Positions 37,946 to 47,251 of a DNA stretch of 64,000 nucleotides are shown one piece after another. The stretch comes from a bacterium (lineage in GTDB: Bacteria > Acidobacteriota > Thermoanaerobaculia > Multivoradales > J023): the NCBI GenBank assembly GCA_024226315.1, contig JAAELT010000684.1:1-64000 (forward strand), given 5' to 3'. The notes below the pieces were generated by a model, which was given only the letters and a program-made list of their open reading frames with translations, was not told where the DNA came from and searched no databases. Positions within the stretch are counted from its first letter, which is position 1. The number at the start of each line of letters is the position of its first letter. The position numbers were made by a program, and so were the translations under genes.

Positions 37946-38656
37946 TCACCTCTCCTCTCGCGCCTCGTTGGGCTCGACCGCCTCTTGGCGCTCCAAGACC
38001 TCGAGCTCGTTGAACACCGAGGGCACCCGGTTCGCGGCCTCGAGCACGCGTTGCTGGATGCGCCGGCGGTCCTCGTCGCTGCCGACCGTCCCCGACAAGC
38101 GGACGTGGTCGGCCTCGACGTGCAGACGCAGTTCCTGTTCGAGGTCCGCCAGCGCGCCCAGGATCTCCACCGCGCTGTCCGGGCCCACGCCGGTTTCGAT
38201 ACTCTCGTCGACCACCAGTCGGTCGTCGACCCCCTCCGCACCATAGAGCGCCGTCGCCCGCTCCACGATCTGCCGACGAAGCGTCTCGCTCGAGACCGAG
38301 CCGCGCAGGGTCACGCTGTCCGGGCGCGAGCGGATCTCGAGGTACCTCGGCACGGGCTCCGGCGCGGCGGCCGAGGCGACCTCCAACAGGTTCTCCACCG
38401 AGCGCACGCCATCGATGCCGGCGGTCACGCGCTCGGCCGCGTTGCGGAGCTCGACCGACGCCACCGATCCTCGAAGCACGGCTTCTCGGCCGTCGAGCTC
38501 GGGCTCGACGCCGCCGAGGCCGGCCAATACCAGCACCTGGGAGGTTTCGACGCGCAGCGCCTCTTCGATTCTCGAGGGCTGGGTGGCCAGCGTGTAACCG
38601 ACCCAGAGGGCCAGGGCGGCCGCCGCCACGATCAAGACCGTCAGGCGCCACGCCAT
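37946..38656 (-). CDS. BON-domain protein with N-terminal membrane anchor
   Basis: A 236-residue protein with an N-terminal hydrophobic segment (LTVLIVAAAALALWVGYTLA). Two or three BON-like units follow, each built around LRGSVxSxExR...A..v.GV..V.N.L (e.g. AVLRGSVASVELRNAAERV; VRLSGTVGSDEDRRRIQQRV). BON domains bind phospholipid or peptidoglycan surfaces. It starts one base after the cysteine desulfurase stop and precedes the HhH gene by 9 bases, so the three form an operon. Confidence 0.8.
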   Translation of the reverse strand: MAWRLTVLIVAAAALALWVGYTLATQPSRIEEALRVETSQVLVLAGLGGVEPELDGREAVLRGSVASVELRNAAERVTAGIDGVRSVENLLEVASAAAPEPVPRYLEIRSRPDSVTLRGSVSSETLRRQIVERATALYGAEGVDDRLVVDESIETGVGPDSAVEILGALADLEQELRLHVEADHVRLSGTVGSDEDRRRIQQRVLEAANRVPSVFNELEVLERQEAVEPNEAREER

Positions 38657-38657
38657 C

Positions 38658-39815
38658 TCAGACCGCCGCCTCGAAGGTTCGCTGCCGCTGAGCCTCGACC
38701 GCCGCGGGCAGGACGCTCAAGAAGCCCTCGGCCTCCGCCATGGTGTTGGTGATGCCGAAGCTGATGCGCAGCGACTCCAGTGCTTCGGCCTCGGAGACGC
38801 CCATCGCCAGCAACGCCGCGCTCGGCTGTGGCTTGCCGGCGTGGCAGGCCGCGCCGGTGGACACCGCGTAGCCCTCGCGATCGAGTCGCAGCATCAGCTC
38901 GTATCCGGAGCAGCCGTGGAAGGCCACGTGGCAAGTGTGTGGCAGCCGCTCGGAGTCGGCGCAATGGACCACAGCGTCGGGGATCGCGGGAAGTGAGCTC
39001 TCGAAGCGCTCGCGCAGAGCGAGCAGTCGGGCATGACGGGCTTCGACCTCGGCGGCGGCCAGCGCCGAGGCCTTCCCCAGTCCCACGATCCCCGGCACGT
39101 TCTCGGTGCCCGCACGCAGGCCCGACTCCTGAGCACCGCCGACCAGCAGTGGCTCCAGCGTGGCACCCGCGCGCACCCACAGGGCGGCGACTCCGGGAGG
39201 CCCGTGAAACTTGTGTCCGCCGATGGTCAGGTAGTCGACGCCGAGGCCTAGGGCGTCGACCGGCACCTTGCCCGGCGCCTGCACGGCGTCGCACAGCACC
39301 GGGATCCCGCGCCGCCGGCAGATCGCGGCCACTTCCTCGACCGGTTGCAGCGTGCCCAGCTCGTTGTTGGCCAGCATCAGGCACACCAGACGGGTGTCGC
39401 CCGAGAGCGCGGCCTCGACCGCCTCGGCGCTCACTCGTCCGTCGCTTCCGGGAGGCAGCTCGGTGACCGTCATGCCTCCCGCCCTCGCCCGCGCCGCGGA
39501 CATCCGGACCGAGGGGTGCTCCAGCACCGTGGTCACCAGATGCCCGCTGAATCCGTAGCGCCGAGCTGTCTCGAGGATCACGTGGTTGTTGGCCTCGCTG
39601 CCCGATGACGTGAAGACGATCTCGGCCGGCCTGGCCGCCAGGAGGTTCGCCACCCTGGCGCGTGCCTCTTCCACCGCCCGTCGAGCCCGCCGCCCGGCCG
39701 CGTGGGCCGAGGAGGGATTGCCGTGGAGGTCGCCGAGCCACGGCAGCATGGCGTCGCGCACTCTGGGGTCCAGAGGCGTGGTCGCGTTGTGGTCGAAGTA
39801 GACGAGGTGGGCCAT
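38658..39815 (-). CDS. Cysteine desulfurase (NifS/IscS-like, class V aminotransferase)
   Basis: A 385-residue PLP enzyme from ATG 39815. YFDHNATTPLDPRV and LHGNPSSAHAAGR form the N-terminal signature, FTSSGSEANNHVI the phosphate-binding region, GGHKFHGPPG the PLP lysine (about 200), and STGAACHAG the sulfur-accepting cysteine (about 322). It releases sulfur from cysteine for iron-sulfur cluster or tRNA thiolation. No iscU or sufE is next to it; the operon continues with BON and HhH genes. Confidence 0.93.
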   Translation of the reverse strand: MAHLVYFDHNATTPLDPRVRDAMLPWLGDLHGNPSSAHAAGRRARRAVEEARARVANLLAARPAEIVFTSSGSEANNHVILETARRYGFSGHLVTTVLEHPSVRMSAARARAGGMTVTELPPGSDGRVSAEAVEAALSGDTRLVCLMLANNELGTLQPVEEVAAICRRRGIPVLCDAVQAPGKVPVDALGLGVDYLTIGGHKFHGPPGVAALWVRAGATLEPLLVGGAQESGLRAGTENVPGIVGLGKASALAAAEVEARHARLLALRERFESSLPAIPDAVVHCADSERLPHTCHVAFHGCSGYELMLRLDREGYAVSTGAACHAGKPQPSAALLAMGVSEAEALESLRISFGITNTMAEAEGFLSVLPAAVEAQRQRTFEAAV

Positions 39816-39923
39816 CGGGCGATGGTATCTTAACCAGTCCGAATCGCAGGAAGGGTGACTCGTCCCTGAGAAATGGCCGCGAGCGACTCGGGACCGTAGC
39901 ATCAGACGCGCAGCGGAGGTTTG

Positions 39924-42476
39924 ATGATCCATAGCTCCATCCCCATGACCGCTTCTCGGGCGCCCCTTTCGGGGAGGCGTGCCGGAATCGTATGGCTGGT
40001 GACCCTGCTGCTTCTGCTGGCCGCTCCGGCCACCCTCGGCGCCAAGAAGAACAAGCTCGCCGAGAAGGAGGCGCAGCTCGCCGAGCAGTACCGCGCCTGG
40101 CTGCAGGACGTGCAGTACATCATCAGCAAAGAAGAGCGCGCTCTGTTCCTCGAGCTCGTGAAGGACTACCAGCGGGATTCCTTCATCGAGCGATTCTGGA
40201 AAGTGCGCGATCCCTATCCGCGGACCACCCGCAACGAGTTTCGCGAAGGCTACAAAGAGCGACTCGCGTACGTGCACAGCCAGTACCATGGCGTCTTCGA
40301 CGACCGGGCGCGGATCCTGCTGCTCAACGGCCTGCCCGCCGCGTCGCTCGAGGTCAAATGTCGTCCGTACCTGTGGCCTACCGAGGTCTGGTTCTACGAC
40401 GGCAGCGACACTGTTGGATTCGAGTTCTTTCTGCTCTTCTACAAGGCGTGGGGCGGCGGCAAGTTCCGCCTCTGGGAACCCACGGACGGCTTGCGCGTGC
40501 TGTCCGACGAGCCGGGCATCAGCCTGGAGAACATCGTCAGGCGCTGTAGCGGCGACCAGGGCCGGGCCGTGGCTCAGGCGATCAGTTTCCTATCGGGTCA
40601 GGGCGGGCCCCTGGGCGCCCAGATGCTGTTGGCGCGAATCCTGGAGCAGCCGAAGCCCCCGGCGAAGGAGTGGGTCGCCACCTTCTCCACCTACACCACC
40701 GACCTGCCCGCCGGCGCCGCCACCTTCGATGCCGAGCTGTCCATCGACTATCCCGGCCGCCATCTGAGCCGCACCATCCTGCAGGGCAATGTCGAGGTAC
40801 CGATCTCCGGCCTGGGCGTCTCGGAGATCGGAACCCACAGCTCCTACGACCTGATGCTCAACGGTGAGATTCTGCGCGAGGGCAAGCTGTTCGAGAACTT
40901 TCGCTACAAGTATCCGTTCCCGGTGTCCGAGGTGCGAGGCGATAGGCTGCCCCTGGTTTTCCAGCGTTACCTGCGACCCGGCACCTACACCCTGATCGTC
41001 AAGGTGGAGGACATCCCCGGCGGCCAGCTGCACCGCAGCGAGCGGCAGATCGAAGTGCCGAAGGTCGAGGTCGCGCCGCCACCGGCTCCCGAGGCCCCGG
41101 AGACCGCGCGGCTGCTGGCCGAGGCCAACGCCGCCATCCGCAGCGGCGAGAACACGATCAAGATCGCGCCCCTGCAGGGCGAATGGCAGACCGGCCTGGT
41201 GCGAATCGACGCCATGTCCACCGGCGACGGCATCGCCAAGGTGGTCTTCCTGCTCGACAACCAGCCGATCCTGACCAAGAAAAACCCGCCCTTCAACGTC
41301 GAGATCGACCTCGGTCAGGTGCCGCGCTCGCGGGTCGTGCGGGTCGAGGCCTTCGACGAGGGCGACGAGGAAGTCGCCAGCGACGAGAAGCTGATCAACG
41401 CCGGTCAGCATCGCTTCTCGGTACGCCTGGTGGAGCCTCGCCGCAACAAGACCTACACCACCAGCCTGCGGGCCCAGGCCGACGTCCAGGTGCCCGACGG
41501 CGAGGTCGTGGGCAAGGTCGAGTTCTACCTCAACGAGACCCTGGTCTCGACCCTCTATCAGGCGCCCTTCATCCAGCCGATCATCCTGCCCGAGGGCGAC
41601 ACCGTCGCCTACGTGCGGGCGGTGGCCTACACCCCTGACGACCTTTCGACCGAGGACCTGGTGTTCGTCAACGCGCCAGAGAATCTGGAGGAGATCGAGG
41701 TCGATTTCGTCGAGCTCTACACCACCGTGCTGGACAAGTCGAAGAGGCCGGTCGACCATCTCACGCAGGCCGACTTCACGGTGCTCGAAGACGGCGCCCG
41801 GCAGGAGCTGATGCGTTTCGAGCAGGTGAAGAACCTGCCGATCCACGCGGCGATCATGCTCGACGTCTCGGCCTCGATGGACGAAGGCCTCGTCCAGGCG
41901 CAGGAAGCGGCTCTGCACTTCTTCCAGCAGGCGGTGACGCCCAAAGACCGCGCCGCGATCGTGACTTTCAACGACCACCCCAACCTGGCCGCCAAGTTCA
42001 CCAACGACGTGCAGTCCCTGGCCGGCGGCCTCGCCGGGCTCAAGGCGGAGCGCGGCACGGCGCTCTACGACAGCCTGATCTTCACCCTCTATTACTTCAA
42101 CGGCATCCGCGGTCAGCGTGCCCTGCTGCTGCTCTCCGACGGCAAGGACGAATCGAGCCGGTTCGAGTTCGACGACGCGCTCGAGTACGCGCGCCGCGCG
42201 GGCGTGGCAATCTACGTCATCGGCCTGAAGCTGCCGCGCCGGGACTACGGCAAGCTGGCCAAGCTCGCCGAGGAGACCGGTGGCCGCAGCTTCCTGGTCG
42301 AGCACGCCTCGGAGCTGACCGCGGTCTACGACTCCATCCAGGAGGAGCTGCGGTCGCGGTACCTGCTGGCGTACCAGAGCTCCAACACCAGCGGCAGGAA
42401 AGACTTTCGCGCCATCGAGGTGGCGCTCGCGGCCTCCGGGCTGGAAGCCAAGACGCTTCGAGGCTACTATCCGTAG
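39924..42476 (+). CDS. Secreted GWxTD and VWFA-related domain protein 1
   Basis: An 850-residue protein with a signal peptide (IVWLVTLLLLLAAPATLG). ATG 39924 was preferred to an upstream TTG because GGAGG is better spaced. Residues about 50-165 match a GWxTD-like domain (YRAWLQDVQYIISKEER, FIERFWKVRDPYP). The middle has beta-sandwich units, and residues about 610-830 carry an acidobacterial VWFA-related domain with the MIDAS motif DVSAS. It is probably an extracytoplasmic scaffold. It is followed without a gap by a paralogue. Confidence 0.88.
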   Translation: MIHSSIPMTASRAPLSGRRAGIVWLVTLLLLLAAPATLGAKKNKLAEKEAQLAEQYRAWLQDVQYIISKEERALFLELVKDYQRDSFIERFWKVRDPYPRTTRNEFREGYKERLAYVHSQYHGVFDDRARILLLNGLPAASLEVKCRPYLWPTEVWFYDGSDTVGFEFFLLFYKAWGGGKFRLWEPTDGLRVLSDEPGISLENIVRRCSGDQGRAVAQAISFLSGQGGPLGAQMLLARILEQPKPPAKEWVATFSTYTTDLPAGAATFDAELSIDYPGRHLSRTILQGNVEVPISGLGVSEIGTHSSYDLMLNGEILREGKLFENFRYKYPFPVSEVRGDRLPLVFQRYLRPGTYTLIVKVEDIPGGQLHRSERQIEVPKVEVAPPPAPEAPETARLLAEANAAIRSGENTIKIAPLQGEWQTGLVRIDAMSTGDGIAKVVFLLDNQPILTKKNPPFNVEIDLGQVPRSRVVRVEAFDEGDEEVASDEKLINAGQHRFSVRLVEPRRNKTYTTSLRAQADVQVPDGEVVGKVEFYLNETLVSTLYQAPFIQPIILPEGDTVAYVRAVAYTPDDLSTEDLVFVNAPENLEEIEVDFVELYTTVLDKSKRPVDHLTQADFTVLEDGARQELMRFEQVKNLPIHAAIMLDVSASMDEGLVQAQEAALHFFQQAVTPKDRAAIVTFNDHPNLAAKFTNDVQSLAGGLAGLKAERGTALYDSLIFTLYYFNGIRGQRALLLLSDGKDESSRFEFDDALEYARRAGVAIYVIGLKLPRRDYGKLAKLAEETGGRSFLVEHASELTAVYDSIQEELRSRYLLAYQSSNTSGRKDFRAIEVALAASGLEAKTLRGYYP

Positions 42477-45116
42477 GTGCGCCAGCCCACGAATACGGCC
42501 GTCGTAGATCGGTCCCGAGCGGTCCGCTGGAGCACCCTGCTGCTCTGCCTGCTGGCCCTGGGTGCTCTGGGGCAGGGCCAGCGGTCGGTCGGTTCGCAGG
42601 ACACCGAAGAAGAAACGGGCGCGCCGCTACCGTCCCGTTACCAGCGCTGGCTGGAAGACGTCGAGGCGCTGATGTCCGAGGCCGAGCGCGAGGTCTTCCT
42701 GACGCTGTCGGAAAACTACCAGCGCGACCATTTCATCCGCCGTTTCTGGAAGGTCCGCGATCCGTTCTCCCAAACCGCCCGCAACGAGCTGCAGGAGCTC
42801 TGGGAGCAGCGCGCGACCGCCGTCCGCGAGCAGTTCTCCGACCTGAGCAGCAACCGTGCCCGGATGACGCTCTACTTCGGTCAGCCGTCGCGCAGCGCCC
42901 GCTACACCTGCGACGCGCTGACGCGGCCGCTGGAGGTCTGGGAGTACGACCAGGGCAGCGACCGGATCCGCGGTTACTTCACTATCGTCTTTGTCGGTCT
43001 GGTGAAGGGCGAACGTAGCGCCGCGGGGTTGTGGGAGCCCAGCCAGGGGCTGTCCAAGCTGATGATGACGTCTCGTGGCTTCGGCGCCGACGATCGTCAG
43101 CTGGCGCAGCTCGTCGGTCGCGAGTGCTCCCGCGGCGACGAGCTGATCTCCGCCCTGGCACAGGCGCTCGAGATCTCCCGCCTGCTCGACGACGGCCCGC
43201 TGTTTCCCAAGCCGAACGACGAGTGGGTGCGCAGCTTCCAGGCGCGATCCACTGACGTCGCCGAGGGCGCCGAGCCACTGGCGGCCGAGATGCTGATCAG
43301 CTTTCCGGGCCGTCATCAGAGTCGCACCGTCGTCCAGGGGCTGGTGGCGGTGCCCGCCGGGGAGGCCGAGGCCGGCCAGCTCGGCGACTACCGCTCCTAC
43401 AACCTGCTGGTCGACGGCGAGGTATTGCGCAAGGGCGAGCTGTTCGACACCTTCCGCTACCGCTTCGACTTCCCCGCGGCCAGTGTGACCGAGCAGATTC
43501 CGCTGGTGGTGCAGCGCTACTTGCGCCCCGGCTCGTACGAGCTGATCGTCAAGGTCGAGGACCTGAACTCCAAGCGCGCGTTCCGCGATCAGCGCGAGCT
43601 CGAGGTGCCGCGGGTGGAGCGCCGGCAGCCGGCGAGGACCACCGACGGCACCACCGTCGAGGCGGCCGACGCGGCAGCTTCGTCCGCAAGCGCGACCGGA
43701 GATCCGGCCCCCGGTTCCGGCAAAGGCACCGTCTCGAGCTTCGGCGTACTCCTGAACGAGGCCAACGCCTCGATCTCGACCGGCGATCACACGGTCAAGA
43801 TCCTGCCCCTGCCAGAGAAGCTGACGGTGGGTCAGCTGCGGGTCGAAGCGCAGGCTCGGGGCGAGGACATCGCGCGGGTGGGTTTCCTGCTCAACGGCCA
43901 GCCGGTGATGCGCAAGAGCCGCCCGCCCTACAGCGTCGAGATCAACCTCGGCGATACGCCGCGGATCCACACCCTGCGCGCGGTGGCGCTCGACTCGGAC
44001 GGCAAGACGCTGGCCACCGACGAAGTGCTGATCAACGCCGGGCCTCATCGCTTCGCGGTGCGGCTGATCGAGCCCCAGCCCGGCAAGCGCTACACCACCA
44101 GCGTGCGTGCTCACGCCGAGGTGGAGGTGCCCGAGGGCGAGCGCCTCGACAAGGTCGAGTTCTACTTCAACGAGGTGCTGCTCGCGACGCTCTACCAGCC
44201 GCCTTTCGAGCAACCGATTCTGCTGCGCGGCGACGAGGAACTGTCCTACGTGCGCGTCGCGGCCTATCTGCGCGGCGGCAACAGCGCCGAGGACGTGCGC
44301 ATCATCAACGCCCCCGACTACATCGACGCGCTCGACGTCCAGTTCGTGGAGCTCTACACCACTGTGCTCGACCGCGCTGGCAACTTCGTGGAAGATCTCC
44401 AGCAGGCCGACTTCACGGTGCTCGAAGACGGCGCGCCCCAGCAGGTTCGGCGCTTCGAGAGCATGAGCGATCTGCCGATCCGCGCCGGCCTGGTGATCGA
44501 CACCTCGTTGTCGATGTTGACCTCGCTCTCCGACGTCAAGAAGGCCGCCCACCGGTTCTTCGAGACCGTGCTCACGGAGCGCGACCGCGCCGCGCTCATC
44601 ACCTTCGCCGACGAGCCTCAGCTGGCGGTCCGTTTCACCAACAACCAGGAGGTGTTGGCGGGTGGCCTGGCGGCACTCAACGCCGACGGCGAGACCGCGC
44701 TGTTCGACAGCGTCATCTTCTCATTGCACTACTTCAGCGGCCTGTCAGGCAAGCGGGCGGTGGTCATCCTCACCGACGGCGAAGACTCGGTCAGTACCTA
44801 CACCTACCAGGACGCCATCGACTTCGCCCGCCACACCGGGGTGGCGATCTACATCGTCGGCCTGCGGCTGCAGTCGAGCAGCCACGACGTGCGCATGAAG
44901 ATGCAGCGACTGGCCCACGAGACCGGCGGCGAGGTCTTCTTCATCGAGCGCGCCTCCCAGCTCGAGAAGGTCTACGACTCGATCCAGGAGGAGCTGCGCT
45001 CGCAGTACCTGATCGCCTACCAGTCCTCGGTCGAGGGCGCCGAGTTTCGCCGGGTGGAGATCGAGATGCACCGCAAGGGTCTAGAGGCCAAGACCATCCG
45101 GGGCTACTACCCTTGA
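42477..45116 (+). CDS. Secreted GWxTD and VWFA-related domain protein 2
   Basis: An 879-residue paralogue of the preceding gene whose GTG starts directly after that stop. It has a signal anchor (WSTLLLCLLALGALG), the GWxTD-like block (YQRWLEDVEALMSEAER, RRFWKVRDPF), an Ala/Ser-rich linker near 390-420 not present in the first, and a VWFA MIDAS DTSLS. The two genes share the pattern AEANAxI..G...IKI.PL and the end LEAKT.RGYYP. They probably act together. The cellular process is not known. Confidence 0.88.
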   Translation: MRQPTNTAVVDRSRAVRWSTLLLCLLALGALGQGQRSVGSQDTEEETGAPLPSRYQRWLEDVEALMSEAEREVFLTLSENYQRDHFIRRFWKVRDPFSQTARNELQELWEQRATAVREQFSDLSSNRARMTLYFGQPSRSARYTCDALTRPLEVWEYDQGSDRIRGYFTIVFVGLVKGERSAAGLWEPSQGLSKLMMTSRGFGADDRQLAQLVGRECSRGDELISALAQALEISRLLDDGPLFPKPNDEWVRSFQARSTDVAEGAEPLAAEMLISFPGRHQSRTVVQGLVAVPAGEAEAGQLGDYRSYNLLVDGEVLRKGELFDTFRYRFDFPAASVTEQIPLVVQRYLRPGSYELIVKVEDLNSKRAFRDQRELEVPRVERRQPARTTDGTTVEAADAAASSASATGDPAPGSGKGTVSSFGVLLNEANASISTGDHTVKILPLPEKLTVGQLRVEAQARGEDIARVGFLLNGQPVMRKSRPPYSVEINLGDTPRIHTLRAVALDSDGKTLATDEVLINAGPHRFAVRLIEPQPGKRYTTSVRAHAEVEVPEGERLDKVEFYFNEVLLATLYQPPFEQPILLRGDEELSYVRVAAYLRGGNSAEDVRIINAPDYIDALDVQFVELYTTVLDRAGNFVEDLQQADFTVLEDGAPQQVRRFESMSDLPIRAGLVIDTSLSMLTSLSDVKKAAHRFFETVLTERDRAALITFADEPQLAVRFTNNQEVLAGGLAALNADGETALFDSVIFSLHYFSGLSGKRAVVILTDGEDSVSTYTYQDAIDFARHTGVAIYIVGLRLQSSSHDVRMKMQRLAHETGGEVFFIERASQLEKVYDSIQEELRSQYLIAYQSSVEGAEFRRVEIEMHRKGLEAKTIRGYYP

Positions 45117-45757
45117 GCTCGGCGGGCCCGCGGCTGGTCCTGGCCTCCGGCTCGCCGCGCCGGCGCGAGGTACTGAGCGGCCTGGGGGCGGCGTTCGAAG
45201 TGCGGCCGGTGGATATCGACGAGTCGCCTGCCGAGGGCGAGGCGCCCGACGCCTACGTGCTGCGCCTGGCGCGATCCAAGGCGATCGCGAGCGTGGAAAC
45301 GGGTACGGGTGGGGACGAGGTCGTCCTCGCGGCCGACACCATCGTGGTGCTCGACGGCGCCCTGCTCGGCAAGCCGCGGGACGCGGCGGACGCGAAGGCC
45401 ATGCTCGAACGCCTGTCGGGGCGCTGGCACGAGGTGCTGACCGGCGTCGCGGTGCACAGTGTCGCGCGCGGCCGTGTCGCGCGCGATCTGCGGCTCTCGG
45501 ATCTCTGCCGGACCCGTGTCCGTTTCGCCGGGCTGTCGGCAAAGGAGATCGACTGGTACGTCGGCAGCGGCGAGCCGCTCGACAAGGCCGGGGCCTACGG
45601 CATCCAGGGGCTCGGGGCGCTTTTTGTCGACAGCGTCGAGGGCAACTACTCCAACGTCGTGGGCTTGCCCTTGCCGCTCACGTACCGGTTGCTGCGGGAG
45701 GCGGGGCTCTCTTTGCTCGGGGCCACTCCGCAGTCCCCCCTCAACCACCGAACTTGA
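45113..45757 (+). CDS. maf: Maf-like nucleotide pyrophosphatase
   Basis: A 214-residue protein. TTG start overlaps the previous stop by TTGA. LVLASGSPRRREVLSGLG is the conserved Maf N-terminus, DTIVVLDGALLGKP the active-site block, and EPLDKAGAYGIQGLG and VEGNYSNVVGLPL the C-terminal signature. It hydrolyses non-canonical or methylated nucleoside triphosphates. The last 17 bases overlap the end of the convergent gene. Confidence 0.93.
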   Translation: MSSAGPRLVLASGSPRRREVLSGLGAAFEVRPVDIDESPAEGEAPDAYVLRLARSKAIASVETGTGGDEVVLAADTIVVLDGALLGKPRDAADAKAMLERLSGRWHEVLTGVAVHSVARGRVARDLRLSDLCRTRVRFAGLSAKEIDWYVGSGEPLDKAGAYGIQGLGALFVDSVEGNYSNVVGLPLPLTYRLLREAGLSLLGATPQSPLNHRT

Positions 45758-46052
45758 TCGGGTCGCCGAGCTCGTCGAGCGAGAAGTTGGCCATGATCTG
45801 GTGGCCGTTGAAGTCGAGCACGCGAATGTCTTCGCCATGCTGGACGTCTTCGAGCACGCTGTCGAAGGAGCTGACGTAGCGCTCCCGCACGGCTTCGAGG
45901 TCGACCTGGTAGGCGATGAACTTGTCGATGCCCTTGTAACGGAGCTTCTCCACCAGGCGCTCGTCGGTCAGCTTGGGATAGGAGCAGAGCACCAGAATGG
46001 GGCCCGAGCCGGTGAAGATCAGGTAGGCACGTGGGCGCGCTTGGGGAGACAT
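45741..46052 (-). CDS. Small cytosolic protein of unknown function
   Basis: A 103-residue protein from ATG 46052 with AAAGGA upstream. YLIFTGSGPILVLCS, LRYKGIDKFIAYQVDLEAVRERY and RVLDFNGHQIMANFSLDELGDPI form a compact alpha/beta domain that I recognise as a widespread uncharacterised family, but no biochemical function can be given. It overlaps the end of maf. Confidence 0.7.
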   Translation of the reverse strand: MSPQARPRAYLIFTGSGPILVLCSYPKLTDERLVEKLRYKGIDKFIAYQVDLEAVRERYVSSFDSVLEDVQHGEDIRVLDFNGHQIMANFSLDELGDPIKFGG

Positions 46053-46130
46053 CGTATTCCTTTCGGCTGCTAGCATTGGAACGCCCCGCGAGGCCCCCTG
46101 TCAAGAGCCGCCGCCTCAGACCGCTGCTGC

Positions 46131-46232
46131 CGCGGTCGTCCTGATGGCCTGCGGGCGGTGCTCAGGCTCGCTCCTGCCCGCTGCTTCCGCTCGACGCTCG
46201 AACGCGTTGCGCCCGTCCTCGGCCATCAGGCC
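46131..46232 (+). repeat. Dispersed intergenic repeat, copy 1
   Basis: About 100 bp with imperfect ends of the type CTGATGGCC...GGCCATCAG. It matches the reverse complement of 51764-51867 over its whole length with scattered substitutions. It lies in the 283-bp gap 46053-46335, which holds no gene. Confidence 0.8.
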
Positions 46233-46335
46233 GCCCGCTCAGGGGTAGGCAGTGATCTCGCGCGGTATTCGCGCGGCAGTGATAGAGTCGCGCTGAGTCG
46301 AATCCGGTCAGCCATCCCAAGGAGAACATCTATAG

Positions 46336-46755
46336 ATGAGTCGCGACACCCAGCCGCGTCAAATCATCTTCGATCCGACGCCCGAAATCTTCGCCACCGA
46401 CAGCGCGGGCGCCTTTCATTTCCCTCTGCTCGACCAGTCCCAGGTGATCGTCGACACCGCCGCCTACGATGAGGCGCGGTTCGTGTTCTCGCTCTGGAAC
46501 CCGTCGAGCAAGCGGACGATCGACCTCGACCGTGCCTATGCCGAGCTCCGGGGATCGTTCGATCCCAATGAGGAGCACTGGATCAAGCTGGCCGAGATCG
46601 AGCCGGTGGTGCCGCCTTACGCTCCGGGCGACAGCTTCGACGGCTGGATCGTGCTGCCGATCCTGGCCGAGCGCAGCTCCTTCTCTCTGTTCGGCAGCGG
46701 CTTCGAGCCGCGCACGCGACTCCAGATCCGCGCCAGCGCCTATCTCGTGGCCTGA
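46336..46755 (+). CDS. Hypothetical beta-rich protein
   Basis: A 139-residue protein with AAGGAGA about 10 bases before the ATG. It has no signal peptide, membrane segment or known motif. A repeated pattern of aromatic beta strands (ARFVFSLWNPSS, FDGWIVLPILAER, RTRLQIRASAYLVA) suggests a beta-sandwich. The family was not recognised. Confidence 0.6.
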   Translation: MSRDTQPRQIIFDPTPEIFATDSAGAFHFPLLDQSQVIVDTAAYDEARFVFSLWNPSSKRTIDLDRAYAELRGSFDPNEEHWIKLAEIEPVVPPYAPGDSFDGWIVLPILAERSSFSLFGSGFEPRTRLQIRASAYLVA

Positions 46756-46780
46756 GGTTTCCGTGGGCTGGGTATCGTAG

Positions 46781-47227
46781 ATGGGCATCGACGCCGATCT
46801 CAGCATCAGCGTCCGGGCCGATCCGGAGATCATCTGGGGCCTGCTGGTGGATCCCTCCACCTGGGAAGGCTGGTGGCGCGGCTGTGTGGCGGCCCGTTCC
46901 ACCGACGGCAGAACGCTGCGCGAAGGCTCCGAGCTCGAGGTGGTGCTGCAGCCCAAGCTCCAGAAGTTCACCTTCAAGCCGATCGTCGACCTGATGACCG
47001 AGAACCGGACGCTGTCGCTCACCCACCGTTCGCCGATAGTCCAGACGACCACGGTCTGGTACCTGGCCGAGAAGCCCGACCGTACTCAGGTCGACCTGCA
47101 GACGGTCTTCAACGGCGTGCTGCCGTTCCTGATGAGTATCCTGCAGCAACGCCGGTCGGTGCAGCTCATCATGAAGAAGAACCTGCAGGGCCTGCGCCGG
47201 GTGGCCGAGCGCAGCGCGATGGACTAA
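46781..47227 (+). CDS. SRPBCC-family (START-like) protein
   Basis: A 148-residue protein. VRADPEIIWGLLVDPSTWEGWWRG at the N-terminus and the C-terminal helix VQLIMKKNLQGLRRVAE are typical of helix-grip lipid- or polyketide-binding proteins. No catalytic residues can be picked out. It follows the hypothetical gene by 25 bases and may be co-transcribed. Confidence 0.75.
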   Translation: MGIDADLSISVRADPEIIWGLLVDPSTWEGWWRGCVAARSTDGRTLREGSELEVVLQPKLQKFTFKPIVDLMTENRTLSLTHRSPIVQTTTVWYLAEKPDRTQVDLQTVFNGVLPFLMSILQQRRSVQLIMKKNLQGLRRVAERSAMD

Positions 47228-47251
47228 CGCCGAGTCTCTAGCGCCGAGTCT

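Noticed and set aside
42627..44552. A 641-codon minus-strand frame
   Set aside because: It is antisense to the second GWxTD/VWFA gene and shows no family motif.
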